Assembly: GCA_026119935.1 (NCBI GenBank)
Contig: JALRMH010000035.1
Span: forward strand, 62,001 to 126,000
Length of the DNA stretch: 64,000 nucleotides
Direction: 5' to 3'
Source of the DNA: Endothia cerciana
Taxonomy: Eukaryota > Ascomycota > Sordariomycetes > Diaporthales > Cryphonectriaceae
Part shown: in pieces, positions 55,581 to 64,000 of the stretch
Layout: the number at the start of each line of letters is the position of its first letter
Numbering within the stretch: position 1 is the first letter of the stretch
Position numbers and translations under genes: made by a program
Notes under the pieces: generated by a model
What the model was told of the DNA's origin: nothing
Databases searched by the model: none
The model's input: the letters and a program-made list of their open reading frames with translations, nothing else

Positions 55581-57929
55581 ATGATCTTCAACAGGCTCGT
55601 CTCGTGCCTGCTGCTGGCGCTGCCCGCCCTGGCGGCCCCAGCACCCCAGGCCACCACCACCACCGCCTCCTCGTCATCCTCCTCCGGCTACTGGCTGCCA
55701 ACAGTCCTGTCTCAGAACTCAGGCGCCTCCCCCTTCCAGGGCAACTCGAGCTACACCATCTACCGCAACGTCAAGGACTACGGCGCCGTGGGCGACGGGA
55801 CCACCGACGACACTGCGGCCATCAACGCGGCCATCTCCGCCGGCGGCCGATGCGGTCTGGGCTGCCAGTCCTCCACGGTCACACCGGCCGTGGTCTACTT
55901 CCCTGCCGGTACCTACCTCGTCAGCACGCCCATCATCCAGTACTACTTCACCCAGCTCATCGGCGACGCCACCGACATGCCGACCCTCAAGGCCTCTGCC
56001 GCCTTCTCCGGCATGGCCGTGATCGACTCGGACCCCTACGAGGACGACGGCACCAACTGGTGGGTCAACCAGAACAACTTCTTCCGCCAGGTCCGCAACT
56101 TCGAGATCGACATCACCGCCCAGCCCGTCACCGAGGGTGCCTGCATCCACTGGCAGGTCGCCCAGGCCACCTCGCTGCAGAACATCGTGTTCACCATGCG
56201 GACCGACGGCGGCACCACGAACGCCCAGAAGGGCATCTTCATGGACAACGGCTCCGGTGGTTTCATGAGCGACCTGACCTTCAACGGCGGAGGCATCGGC
56301 GCCTTCCTCGGCAACCAGCAGTTCACCACCCGCAACCTGACCTTCAGCGGCTGCCAGACCGCCATCTACATGAACTGGAACTGGGCCTGGACGCTCAAGG
56401 ATGTCACCATCGACAGCTGCACGGTCGGTCTGGACATGGCCAACGGCGCGTCGTCCCAGACTGTCGGCTCCGTCCTGTTCCTTGACTCCAAGATCAGCAA
56501 CACCCAGCTCGGTGTCAACACCTCCTACCTCACCACCGAGTCCAGCACCAACGGCACCCTGATCATCGACAACGTCGACATGTCCACCAACGTCGACGTC
56601 GCCGTCAAGGATGCGATGTCCGGCGCGACCGTCCTCGCCGGCAACCAGCTCGTCAGCAACTTCATGCAGGGCAACTCGTACCAGACCGGCGCTGGTATCG
56701 CCGTCCAGAAGGCCATCGCGTCCAACACCACCAAGCCCGCCGCCCTCCTGAACTCCGACGGCACCGTCTTCACCCGCAGCAAGCCCCAGTACGAGGCCCT
56801 CGCCGCCTCGAGTTTCGTCTCCGTCAAGGCCAACGGTGCCAAGGGCGACGGCTCCACCGACGACACCGCCGCGATCCAGGCCATCCTCAACAACGCCACC
56901 GACGGCCAGGTCATCTTCTTCGACCACGGCGCGTACGTCGTCACCGACACGATCAAGGTCCCCGGCACCAAGAACATCAAGATGACCGGCGAGGTCTGGC
57001 CCATGATCATGGCCAAGGGCACGAGCTTCAACGACGTGAGCAACCCCAAGCCCGTCTTCCAGGTCGGCGAGCCCGGCGACACCGGCGCGGTCGAGATGTC
57101 GGACATGGTCTTCGAGACGCTGGGCGCGGCGCCCGGCGCCATCATGATCGAGTGGAACATGAAGGGCTCGTCCAACGGCGCGGCCGGCATGTGGGACGTC
57201 CACGCCCGCATCGGCGGCTCGGCCGGCACCGGCCTGCTCTCGGCGCAGTGCGCCAAGAACCCCAACGTGACGCACAGCGCCAATGCGGACTGCGAGGGCG
57301 CCTTCATGCTGATGCACATCACCGAGTCGGCCTCCAACGTCTACCTCGAGAACACCTGGTTCTGGGTCGCCGACCACGACCTCGAGATCGGCGCCGACTC
57401 GCAGCAGATCGACATCTACAACGGCCGCGGCGTGCTGATCGAGTCCGCCGGCCCCGTCTGGATGTACGGCACCGCCTCCGAGCACTCGCAGATGTACAAC
57501 TACCAGGTCAACAACGCCAGCACCGTCTACATGTCGCTGATCCAGACGGAGACGGCCTACATGCAGGGCAACCCCAACGCCAGCACGCCGTTCCCCAGCA
57601 ACGCCACGTACAACGACCCGTCCTTCGCCTCGTGCACGGAGGCCAACTGTGCCCGCACGTGGGGCCTCCGCGTCGTCAACTCGGACGACGTCTACGTGTA
57701 CGGCGCCGGCCTGTACTCGTTCTTCGACAACTACGACCAGACCTGCCTGGAGGGCGAGGAGTGCCAGCAGAACATGGTGTCGATCGAGAACAGCGCCGCG
57801 CACCTGTTTGGCCTGTCGACCAAGGCATCGGTCAACATGCTGACGGTGGACGGCGAGAGCAAGGCGGTCGACAAGGACAACCGAAACACCTACTGTGCGA
57901 CCCTGTCCTACTTTGCCAGCACCGCATAG
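55581..57929 (+). CDS. Secreted GH55 glucan 1,3-beta-glucosidase
   Basis: Single-exon frame from ATG 55581, 782 residues. The chosen start opens with a classic signal peptide (MIFNRLVSCLLLALPALA, cleavage near residues 18-21) followed by an Ala/Thr/Ser linker; the open frame upstream to 55353 is leader. GH55 enzymes are exo- or endo-beta-1,3-glucanases with two parallel beta-helix domains. Both repeats are visible: YRNVKDYGAVGDGTTDDTAA near residue 61 and SVKANGAKGDGSTDDTAA near 414, the duplicated pectate-lyase-like signature. Other family segments are VYFPAGTYLVSTPI and NTWFWVADHDLEIG near residue 592. The conserved Glu cannot be assigned with certainty by eye. Likely roles are wall remodelling, autolysis or beta-glucan feeding. 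The frame continues for 45 codons after the TAG at 57927, described separately. Confidence 0.93.
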   Translation: MIFNRLVSCLLLALPALAAPAPQATTTTASSSSSSGYWLPTVLSQNSGASPFQGNSSYTIYRNVKDYGAVGDGTTDDTAAINAAISAGGRCGLGCQSSTVTPAVVYFPAGTYLVSTPIIQYYFTQLIGDATDMPTLKASAAFSGMAVIDSDPYEDDGTNWWVNQNNFFRQVRNFEIDITAQPVTEGACIHWQVAQATSLQNIVFTMRTDGGTTNAQKGIFMDNGSGGFMSDLTFNGGGIGAFLGNQQFTTRNLTFSGCQTAIYMNWNWAWTLKDVTIDSCTVGLDMANGASSQTVGSVLFLDSKISNTQLGVNTSYLTTESSTNGTLIIDNVDMSTNVDVAVKDAMSGATVLAGNQLVSNFMQGNSYQTGAGIAVQKAIASNTTKPAALLNSDGTVFTRSKPQYEALAASSFVSVKANGAKGDGSTDDTAAIQAILNNATDGQVIFFDHGAYVVTDTIKVPGTKNIKMTGEVWPMIMAKGTSFNDVSNPKPVFQVGEPGDTGAVEMSDMVFETLGAAPGAIMIEWNMKGSSNGAAGMWDVHARIGGSAGTGLLSAQCAKNPNVTHSANADCEGAFMLMHITESASNVYLENTWFWVADHDLEIGADSQQIDIYNGRGVLIESAGPVWMYGTASEHSQMYNYQVNNASTVYMSLIQTETAYMQGNPNASTPFPSNATYNDPSFASCTEANCARTWGLRVVNSDDVYVYGAGLYSFFDNYDQTCLEGEECQQNMVSIENSAAHLFGLSTKASVNMLTVDGESKAVDKDNRNTYCATLSYFASTA

Positions 57930-58067
57930 GCTGCGGTGCCCGGCGGTAACGGCACAAGCACTGTGGCCTCGTCGTCTTCGACTGCCTCGGCCACCTCGGG
58001 CTGCAACAGGCACAAGCGTGCCATGGCCGAGGCGAAGGCCCAGGCCCGCCAGTCCCCAGAGCTGTAG
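57930..58067 (+). other. In-frame 45-codon extension after the GH55 stop
   Basis: Directly after TAG 57927-57929 the same frame stays open for 45 codons to TAG 58065-58067. It encodes a Gly/Ser/Thr-rich stretch (NGTSTVASSSSTASATSG) and then a basic Cys-containing tail (CNRHKRAMAEAKAQARQ). Composition is protein-like. It may be an ancestral tail cut off by a CAG-to-TAG change, or a read-through product. No intron that removes the stop is apparent. Confidence 0.4.
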
Positions 58068-59029
58068 CAGACCAGCTGGGATCAGAAATTCTTCACTTCT
58101 TCACGGATCGGCCCCACGGTGGCATTCTAAACGACGATCCTCCCCCTATTTTTTTTTTTTTTTTTTTTTTTTGTGAGTGTGTGTGTTTTCGCGCATTGGC
58201 TGGAGTTCCGGTTTAGGGGCGAGGTCAAGCCCGAGGGAAATACCATTCGGATACATGGAACATTGAGCATGGATATTTGAGAGGGGACAGAGGCAGTGCC
58301 GCTTTCTCAGATGGATGGGTGCGAGAAGAAAGGAAAAAAAAACAAGCCCCATGGTTGTGAGGCCAGGCAAGGCCGCCCCTGGTACATAGGACCTGAAATG
58401 ACGATGATTTCTCAAGAAGAAAAAGAGAAAAAAAATCCTCCAGAACTTTTTCCCTCAGACTTGTGGTGTCGTGATATGTTTTCCCTGGCTTGAGGCCGTG
58501 GGGCACAGCCATGCCCCGTTAAGTGATTAGAGTGCCTTGGGATTGTGTTCATCCCATCTTCTGCGCTGAACTGATCGCTGTGAGATCCCCTGTAGGCCTG
58601 TAGGCAGCCCCTAACATAACCACAGGGAAGCCCGCGGTGATAACTGTTACTACTGTTACTACTTGTTGCAGGCCTCAACGGCAGGCAGTCCAGGACCCGA
58701 CAACCCCTGCTCACGGCTCACTTTTGACAACGTCATAGCTTCGATAGCACGTCCCAGGCGTTCCGACTACAAAGACGGCACGAGCCCACCAAGACCAGCT
58801 CGGAATGGTCTGCGGTCTGAGCCTTTGCAGCCTTTTCCTCTCGCCGACCGAGACCAGACCGCGGCCGTGTCTACGCAGTTGGCGCAAGGTTGTGCCCCTT
58901 GGGGATATTCTGGCCTTTCCACCCGCGTTTCTCCTGCTGCCCTGGCCACCTGTGGCTACTGCTGTGGCCACTTCAGCGGACGCCCGCCTCTCTTGACACG
59001 TCTTCTCTCCTCCCCTCTCTCCTCTCGTC
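58068..59029. other. Spacer with T24 tract
   Basis: 3' flank of the GH55 gene with a T run at 58149-58172, then the CT-rich upstream region of the FIT-type gene. No gene is supported. Confidence 0.6.
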
Positions 59030-60166
59030 ATGGACTCACCGCCAGCAGCCAACACCCGAGTTCGATCAAGGATGGCCTCCCCCTCCGCAACGCAGCCGAA
59101 CCGCGCGGCGTCCCCTTCGACGACGGCCCCCCCCAAGCCGCCCCACCCGCCCTTCCTCCCCACGCCGATCGAGGCGCTCCTCCTGCTGGCGTACCCCGTC
59201 CTCTTGGCCTTCGGCACGCTCTTCTCCCTGCTGTCGCCGACCGTGCGCAACGCCCCGTACGACGCCACCCTGCAGGCCCACTCGCAGGACCCGGCCTTGT
59301 CCCCATCGTACTTCGCGCGCAAGGGCAACATCTTCAACGTCTACTTCGTCAAGCGCGGCTGGGGCTGGGTGTCGCTGGCCTTCTTCGTGTTCCTGTTCAC
59401 GCACCCCGCGACGGCCACCGCACAGCGGCGGGCACGTGCGCTGATACGGTGGGGCCTGGTGACCACGTGGTGGGTGCTGGTCACGCAGTGGTGCTTCGGC
59501 CCCGCGATCATCGACAGGAGTTTCCGGTACACCGGCGGCAAGTGCGAGGTGGCGGACGCCAGGCTCGATGCGGGCGACGCGAGCGGGACGGACATCCTGA
59601 CGGGCGTCGCGTGCAAGGCCGCGGGCGGGAGGTGGCGCGGGGGCCACGACATCAGCGGCCACGTCTTCCTGCTCGTGCTGGGGAGCTACTTCCTGGTGCA
59701 GGAGGTCGGGTGGGTGTTCCTCGACCACTGGCGGCGGGGCTCCGCCGGCCCGGTGTCGGTGCGTGACGAGCGCAGCGTGGTCATGATCGACGGGGCGGTT
59801 AAGAGCGCCACCGTCGAGGCCGAGCGGCTGGCCACGACTGCCGAGCGCCGGCTCGCGAGCGCGTGGGACGCGCTGGCCCTGGGCGGCAAGGTCGCGAGCG
59901 GGGTCATCGCCCTGAGCTGGTGGATGCTCCTCATGACGGCAATCTTCTTCCACACATGGTTCGAGAAGGTGTGTATCTCACTGCCCCCCCCCCCTCCTCC
60001 GGGGGCCCCCTTCCACCGCGCTGGTTCATGTGTGATGATCATATCCACTGACTGTACGACCTAGTTTACTGGTCTTCTGGTTGCAATGACTGGACTCTAC
60101 GCTGTCTATTTCCTGCCGAGGGTTGTGCCTCCATTACGGGGGTTTGTCGGTCTGCCTGGGATATGA
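59030..60166 (+). CDS. FIT/Scs3-type fat-storage-inducing membrane protein
   Basis: Exons 59030-59968 and 60065-60166, joined in phase 0 by a 96-nt intron (GAGAAG|GTGTGT ... CTAG|TTT), give 346 residues. Members reside in the ER membrane and act in lipid droplet formation and phospholipid metabolism; FIT2 is reported to have acyl-CoA diphosphatase activity. Six hydrophobic segments are seen, starting with EALLLLAYPVLLAFGTLFSL near residue 50. The two signature His motifs are present: HDISGHVFLLVLGSYF near 206, and IFFHTWFEK at the exon end continuing FTGLLVAMTGLYAVYFLPR in exon 2. The conserved His residues fit the FIT catalytic pair. A hydrophilic loop of about 50 residues between them (RDERSVVMIDGAVKS onward) is longer than in yeast Scs3. 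The second exon completes the last helix, which supports the splice. Confidence 0.93.
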
Positions 60167-60412
60167 CCAAGGGAGGACTGGATGCCAAGGGGGATGTTGG
60201 ATGGTCTGCAGTAGGCCCCTTTTGTATGTACAGGAATATAGGAGCCATAATACGATCAATTGTAGAAGAACCACACTGCCTGACGGATGGATGACTGTGA
60301 CTTACCGCCTATGAGAAAGCTGCCCCACTTACGTCATATCCTGGACCTGCTCTCGACTCCACAAGCCAGCCTCAGCTCCGCCCAGACTGCGAAACCACCG
60401 CTCGTCTCAACC

Positions 60413-61612
60413 ATGCGTCCCAGCGGAGAAACGGAGCAGTCACCGGAGGAGATGTCGCCGGTCAAGGTCCCTGCCAACCTTCCTGGCCTTGTCAGGACCA
60501 CCTTCAACAGGGCAAAGGCGAACGGAGACATCAGTTTCTACCCCACGCAGGTTGCCGTCCTGACGCCCGCCTCGACGCCGGTAGGTCGCCAGCGGTGGTA
60601 GCCTTCCCAACGGACCTTATGCCCCGGGCTGGGCTGGTGACTGTGTGGTTAGTTACATGGTAGCAGGCTGACGCCCCCCACCCCCCCCCAGATCCAGCTC
60701 CGCTTCTCGCCCGCCCTGGCGAACAAGCCAAGAGCCGCCCCCAGCCCCTCCTCCCCGGGACAGCAGCGGGCCGCCAGGCCCCCCAACCCCTTCGAGAACC
60801 CCCCCCCGGCGCTGGTCGTCGCGCGCGTCGAGCCGGACCACGTCCTCGTCCTCAACAAGTTCGCCGTCGTCCCCGAGCACTTCCTGCTCATCACGCGGGC
60901 CTTCAGGCGCCAGACCCACCTCCTCGACGCCGGGGACCTGGCCGCCACGTACGCGTGCATACGCGCGTACCACGAGGAGGACCCCCCGGCGGCGGGGGCG
61001 GGGACGGCGGGGGTACAGGGCGGGGAGGGGCTGTTCGCGTTCTTCAACTGTGGCGAGCACAGCGGCGCGAGCCAGCCGCACCGGCACCTGCAGCTGCTGC
61101 CGGTCGCGAGGATGAGGGACGGGCTCGAGGCCGCGGAGGGGGGCGCCGGGTGGGGCGTCCTCGCGGACAGGCTGGTGGGGGGCGGCGAGACGAGGCTGCC
61201 CTTCCTGGCCTTCGCGGAGAGGCTGGGCCCGGACATGGGGCCCGGGGACCTGCGCGCCGCGTACCTGCGGCTGTACAGGAGGGCCTCGGCCGCCGCCGGG
61301 GCCGGCCGGGGCCCCGGCGGCGAGGAGCTGGCGCTGGCGCTGGCCGGCGGGGCGGACGGGGTGGAGGCGGGGATCAGCTACAACCTGGCCATGACCAGGG
61401 ACGCGATGGTGATCTGCCCCAGGACGGCGGAGGGGGCCGCCGTGCTCGGCAGCGGGGGCAGGGAGGTGGGCAGGCTGGCCCCCAACGGGACCCTGCTGGC
61501 CGGCACGGCGCTGGTCAAGACCCAGGAGGAGTGGGAGGCCCTGAGGGGGGACCCGGAGCAGCTCTGGGCGATCCTGGGCAGGGTTGGTGTCTCCCAACCA
61601 GAACCTCATTGA
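60413..61612 (+). CDS. apa2: Diadenosine tetraphosphate phosphorylase (ATP adenylyltransferase)
   Basis: Exons 60413-60580 and 60692-61612, joined in phase 0 by a 111-nt intron (GACGCCG|GTAGGT ... CCCCAG|ATC), give 362 residues. The enzyme splits Ap4A with phosphate into ATP and ADP, controlling dinucleotide levels in the cytosol. The splice restores SFYPTQVAVLTPASTP/IQLRFSPALANKP, the N-terminal pattern of fungal APA proteins. Downstream are VLNKFAVVPEHFLLITRAF near 112, FFNCGEHSGASQPHRHLQLL near 173-192 with the HIT-superfamily core HxHxQ, and SYNLAMTRDAMVICPR near 286. Exon 2 is extremely GC-rich. The start could also be ATG 60287 (42 residues longer) or 60452; 60413 was chosen because the N-terminus then has usual family length. 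It lies 246 nt behind the FIT-type gene on the same strand. Confidence 0.9.
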
Positions 61613-62371
61613 TGTCTCGGGCCCACGTCTCCCTACACGTATGTCGCCCGGTGAGGGAAGCCCGAGCCTGGTATCAGCTGACCAGTGAGGAAAGATTTAC
61701 TCACGATGGCATCTACTGAGTGAGCCACTTGGGTCTCTCCACAGGAGCAGCAGTCATTGGTAGAAGAAGCATGTCATATTTCTTTCTAACCTAAAAAAAA
61801 AAAAAAAAAAAAAAAAACCGCCTGGGCCTGGTGCGCAGTCCCAAGGCAAACCTTGACAGTCTTGTCCATATGACAATCCCTGCCGACTGAAGTGAAGTAG
61901 TAGACTGCCGCAGCAGTGACATTATGTTATGTTCCCCCGAAATTGTCGCCGAATCCCATCCATAATGGAATACTAGGCCTTCTTCCTCCCTGGAGATCAT
62001 GAAGTCATTACCCCAATATCCACCATCCAAGTCCAATCCATAATGAAATACTGACTGTTTGCCCCCGAGATCATAAAGCACACCCGAGAACTCATCACCA
62101 AGTTCCATCCAAATTGAAAACCCTCACAATTTTCCCAGAGTGATAAATGAATGTCCTTTCCAATGTTCATCACCAAGTCCCATCCAGAAAGAGATGCTGA
62201 CAGTTCTCCCGGAGATAAATGAAGGAAAGACTGACTATTTTCCCTAGAGAAGATGGGAGGAAGGGGGGTCTGGTTTCTCTCCCGCCAGCACCCATGGCAT
62301 CGGGGAAGTATTTGCCATGGCGCTTAGGTCATGAGGGAACTTGCTGTTGGTAGTTCCGACAAAGGACCTGG
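61613..62371. other. Convergent spacer with A25 tract and tandem repeats
   Basis: It separates the 3' ends of the Ap4A phosphorylase gene (+) and the Myb-like gene (-). It holds an A run at 61793-61817 and an imperfect tandem array. No gene is supported. Confidence 0.6.
61953..62250 (+). repeat. Imperfect tandem repeats of about 71-78 nt, four units
   Basis: Unit starts near 61953, 62031, 62102 and 62177. Each begins with a TCCCATCCA/TCCAATCCA-like string followed by ATAATGAAATACTGAC or a variant, a run of C or T, GAGATCATAAA-like and CATCACCAAG-like segments. Units are diverged, so this is an old duplication array. Confidence 0.6.
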
Positions 62372-64000
62372 TTAGTATGCCGTAGTCGTCATGCTGCCTG
62401 AGGCAAACATGTCGGCGCCTCCGAAGCAGTCATCGTCATCACGGTGGTGCCTCTTGTCGTGGGGGGATTGGAAGAAGCTGGGCTCCCCGTCGGAGACGTC
62501 GAAGCCCTCAGGCATGTCGGACGAGTCCTGGTTGTCCCCCGAGTCCCCGTCGCTCTGGGTCTGGCCCCGCTTGACGTAGTACGCCCACTTCTTGGCCACC
62601 GTCCCCGCACCGAACGGCTTTCCCGTCTGGTACTGGATGAGCTTGACTACCTCGATCCAGGAGGTCTTGCCCTTGCGGCTAGTACAGGCCGGGACAGCCC
62701 GGCGGAGTGCCTGGAGCTGGAGGGAGATGACAGGTGTTAGTACACGCACGTAGGCCGCTGGGTGGAAAGGAAGGAAAAAAGAAGGAAAAAAGGAGGGCCG
62801 GCACAGAAGGATGCGCCAAGGGTGTTCGCTATGAACAAGGGAGGGAAGAAAGGAAGAATGAAAGAAAGACATGGTCAGCGTGGGGAAAGGGGACGGCCGG
62901 GCTTACGTCCCAAGGAAGACAAAGCGGACGAAGGAGGAAGACAGAAAGACAGATAGACAGGCAGACAGACAGACAGACGGACAAGATCCACTTACGTGCT
63001 CGAGGCCCCAGGTCGGCTTGCGCTCGCGGTGCTCTCTGGGGCGCTGGGAGGCGCGCATGATCCCCCTCAGTGTCGACTCGGCGACCTGCCAGGCGTCGTA
63101 CTTGCTCTTGATCTGCCCGTATGTCAGGGCCTGGCCCGGCTCCCTCTCGTTGAGGACGTCGCGCTCGGCCAGGACGATCCGCTCCAGGAGGACCCGCTCG
63201 ACCGGCCACCGGTTCCCCTGCGACCGGCACGCCCTGTTCGCATCGCCGATGGGCACGAAGCCGGCAGAGTCCTGCCCGGGGGGGAAGGGAGGGCCCGCCG
63301 GGCTGGGAGCAGCTCTCGGACGGTTGGCAAGCGTGCGGGTGTTGCGGCGGGGGGTAGGAGCGCTGCCGTCCCACAGGAGAGGCTCAGGCTTGTCGGGACC
63401 CTGGCGCAGGGGAAGGGGAGTAGCAGGAGACTGTTCGGGTCCTGTCGGCTCCTGCTTGAAGTTCCCATTATCTTCTCCGGCCTGTCGGTTGGCATCCCAC
63501 TGGTCCTCGGCTCCATGACCTCCACCCTGCATGAAATGACCAGGAGCAGAGGGCAGGCGTTGGCGTTGACCGGGGATACGGGGGTGCTGTCCGTCATAGA
63601 CAGTGTGGTGGAGGTCAAGGTCTTGTGAAAACTCGTTGCCCCTTCCAGGCGTCGTGCTGGCCCGCCCACAGTGGCCAGAGGGAGAGGGGAATGGTGGCTG
63701 TGGTACGACTTCGACAAAGGAAGGATCCTCAGAGTCACTTGAGAAGTAGAAGGCCGGATCATCTGGGCTGCTGAAGCCTTGTGCTGCGGGGCCCTGGTGA
63801 GGTTGAGGGTGCAGCTGTTGTGGGGAGACTGTTCCGCCTGTCATCGGCAGGCTGTGGGCGAGGTCCTGAAGGAAAGGACTGGAGCTCGTGCCGGATGGTC
63901 CAGAGGTCCATCTGCCCATGTCGCCGGGGTTGTCCTGGCCTGCACCAGGAAAGTGTGGCAGGGGAATGCCACCCGCAGGAGTAAGGCAGCCTGTCAAGGA
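62372..64000 (-). CDS. Myb/SANT-like putative DNA-binding protein (5' end outside window)
   Basis: Two exons are visible on the minus strand: 64000 (open, continues outside) to 62996, and 62716-62372, joined in phase 0 by a 279-nt intron (GAGCAC|GTAAGT ... CCTCCAG|CTC). The joined frame gives at least 449 residues. The N-terminal part is Pro/Gly/Gln-rich and probably disordered (activation-like). The structured part is VLLERIVLAERDVLNER, LTYGQIKSKYDAWQVAESTL and PTWGLEHLQALRRAVPAC, followed in exon 2 by SWIEVVKLIQYQTGKPFGAG and VAKKWAYYV. The Trp/Leu spacing and AKKW ending resemble fungal Myb-like domains. The tail is very acidic (DGDSGDNQDSSDMPEGFDVS and onward). A nuclear regulatory role is likely but unproven. 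The second-exon acceptor could also lie 6 nt downstream. Confidence 0.8.
62940..62985. repeat. GACA/GATA tetranucleotide repeat in intron of the Myb-like gene
   Basis: GACAGATAGACAGGCAGACA-type array lying just inside the 5' splice site of the intron (minus strand). An adjacent purine-rich AAGG stretch spans 62756-62870. Confidence 0.8.

Noticed and set aside
55719..58013. 764-codon minus-strand frame opposite the GH55 gene
   Set aside because: It is a mirror of the GC-rich GH55 coding frame, lacks any domain and is Val/Asp/Gly/His-biased as expected of an antisense shadow. The GH55 frame on the plus strand is unmistakable.
60287..60412. Longer N-terminus for the Ap4A phosphorylase from the ATG at 60287
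   Set aside because: The extra 42 residues are not typical of the family and the stretch lies in the short spacer behind the FIT-type gene, so it is more likely 5' leader.

Overview
The window is nuclear DNA from a filamentous ascomycete. The evidence is short spliceosomal introns (about 54-111 nt, one of 363 nt) with GT/AG ends inside strongly conserved genes, a HET-domain incompatibility protein, fungal-only families (DUF7704, DUF8004-like, FIT/Scs3-type, GH55), GC-rich codon use and long gene-poor spacers. Gene content suggests Sordariomycetes or a near relative; I cannot place it more finely. No bacterial-type operon, CRISPR array, tRNA or rRNA was found.

Layout. 0.9-5.1 kb: a GH43 glycosidase (-) and a decayed F-box gene (-). 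5.1-17.5 kb: a core block with an EXPERA-type membrane protein (+), a DUF8004-like protein (-, three exons), dynactin subunit 4/p62 (+), ribosomal protein eS7 (-, three exons) and an EthA-like Baeyer-Villiger/flavin monooxygenase (-). 19.5-23.4 kb: a HET-domain gene (+) convergent with a wrecked subtilase (S8) gene (-). 24.6-29.2 kb: an Old Yellow Enzyme-like flavin oxidoreductase (-, three exons) and a P-loop sulfotransferase-family protein with a C-terminal membrane anchor (-, three exons). 29.2-33.2 kb: gene-free and rich in simple repeats. 33.2-38.6 kb: an EamA/DMT transporter (+, four exons), a DUF7704 membrane protein (+), an iron-containing alcohol dehydrogenase (+) and an MDR-type enone/alkenal reductase (-).

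38.6-49.4 kb looks more AT-rich and degenerate. It contains a large pseudogene with a CorA-like membrane tail, interrupted by several stops that look like CAA/CAG to TAA/TAG changes (a RIP-like pattern). Two diverged copies of a short direct repeat lie 7.1 kb apart and bracket it. One small conserved gene (46.8 kb) appears intact in this stretch. 49.4-51.3 kb is a 642-residue low-complexity protein with six Gly/Ala-rich zipper-like segments and a terminal CxxC. After a 4-kb spacer come a secreted GH55 beta-1,3-glucanase, a FIT-type lipid-droplet protein, an Ap4A phosphorylase and the 3' part of a Myb/SANT-like DNA-binding gene that runs off the right edge.

The intact genes are mostly independent housekeeping or metabolic functions. 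The only suggestive metabolic neighbourhood is DUF7704 / Fe-ADH / MDR reductase at 35-38.6 kb, with the OYE, the monooxygenase and the sulfotransferase more loosely nearby; no backbone synthase is present. Homopolymeric C or G tracts of 11-15 nt recur through the window, mostly in spacers and once inside the F-box pseudogene. Intron positions come from splice motifs plus frame continuity and were not confirmed by transcripts. Family assignments come from recognised motifs, not from a database search.
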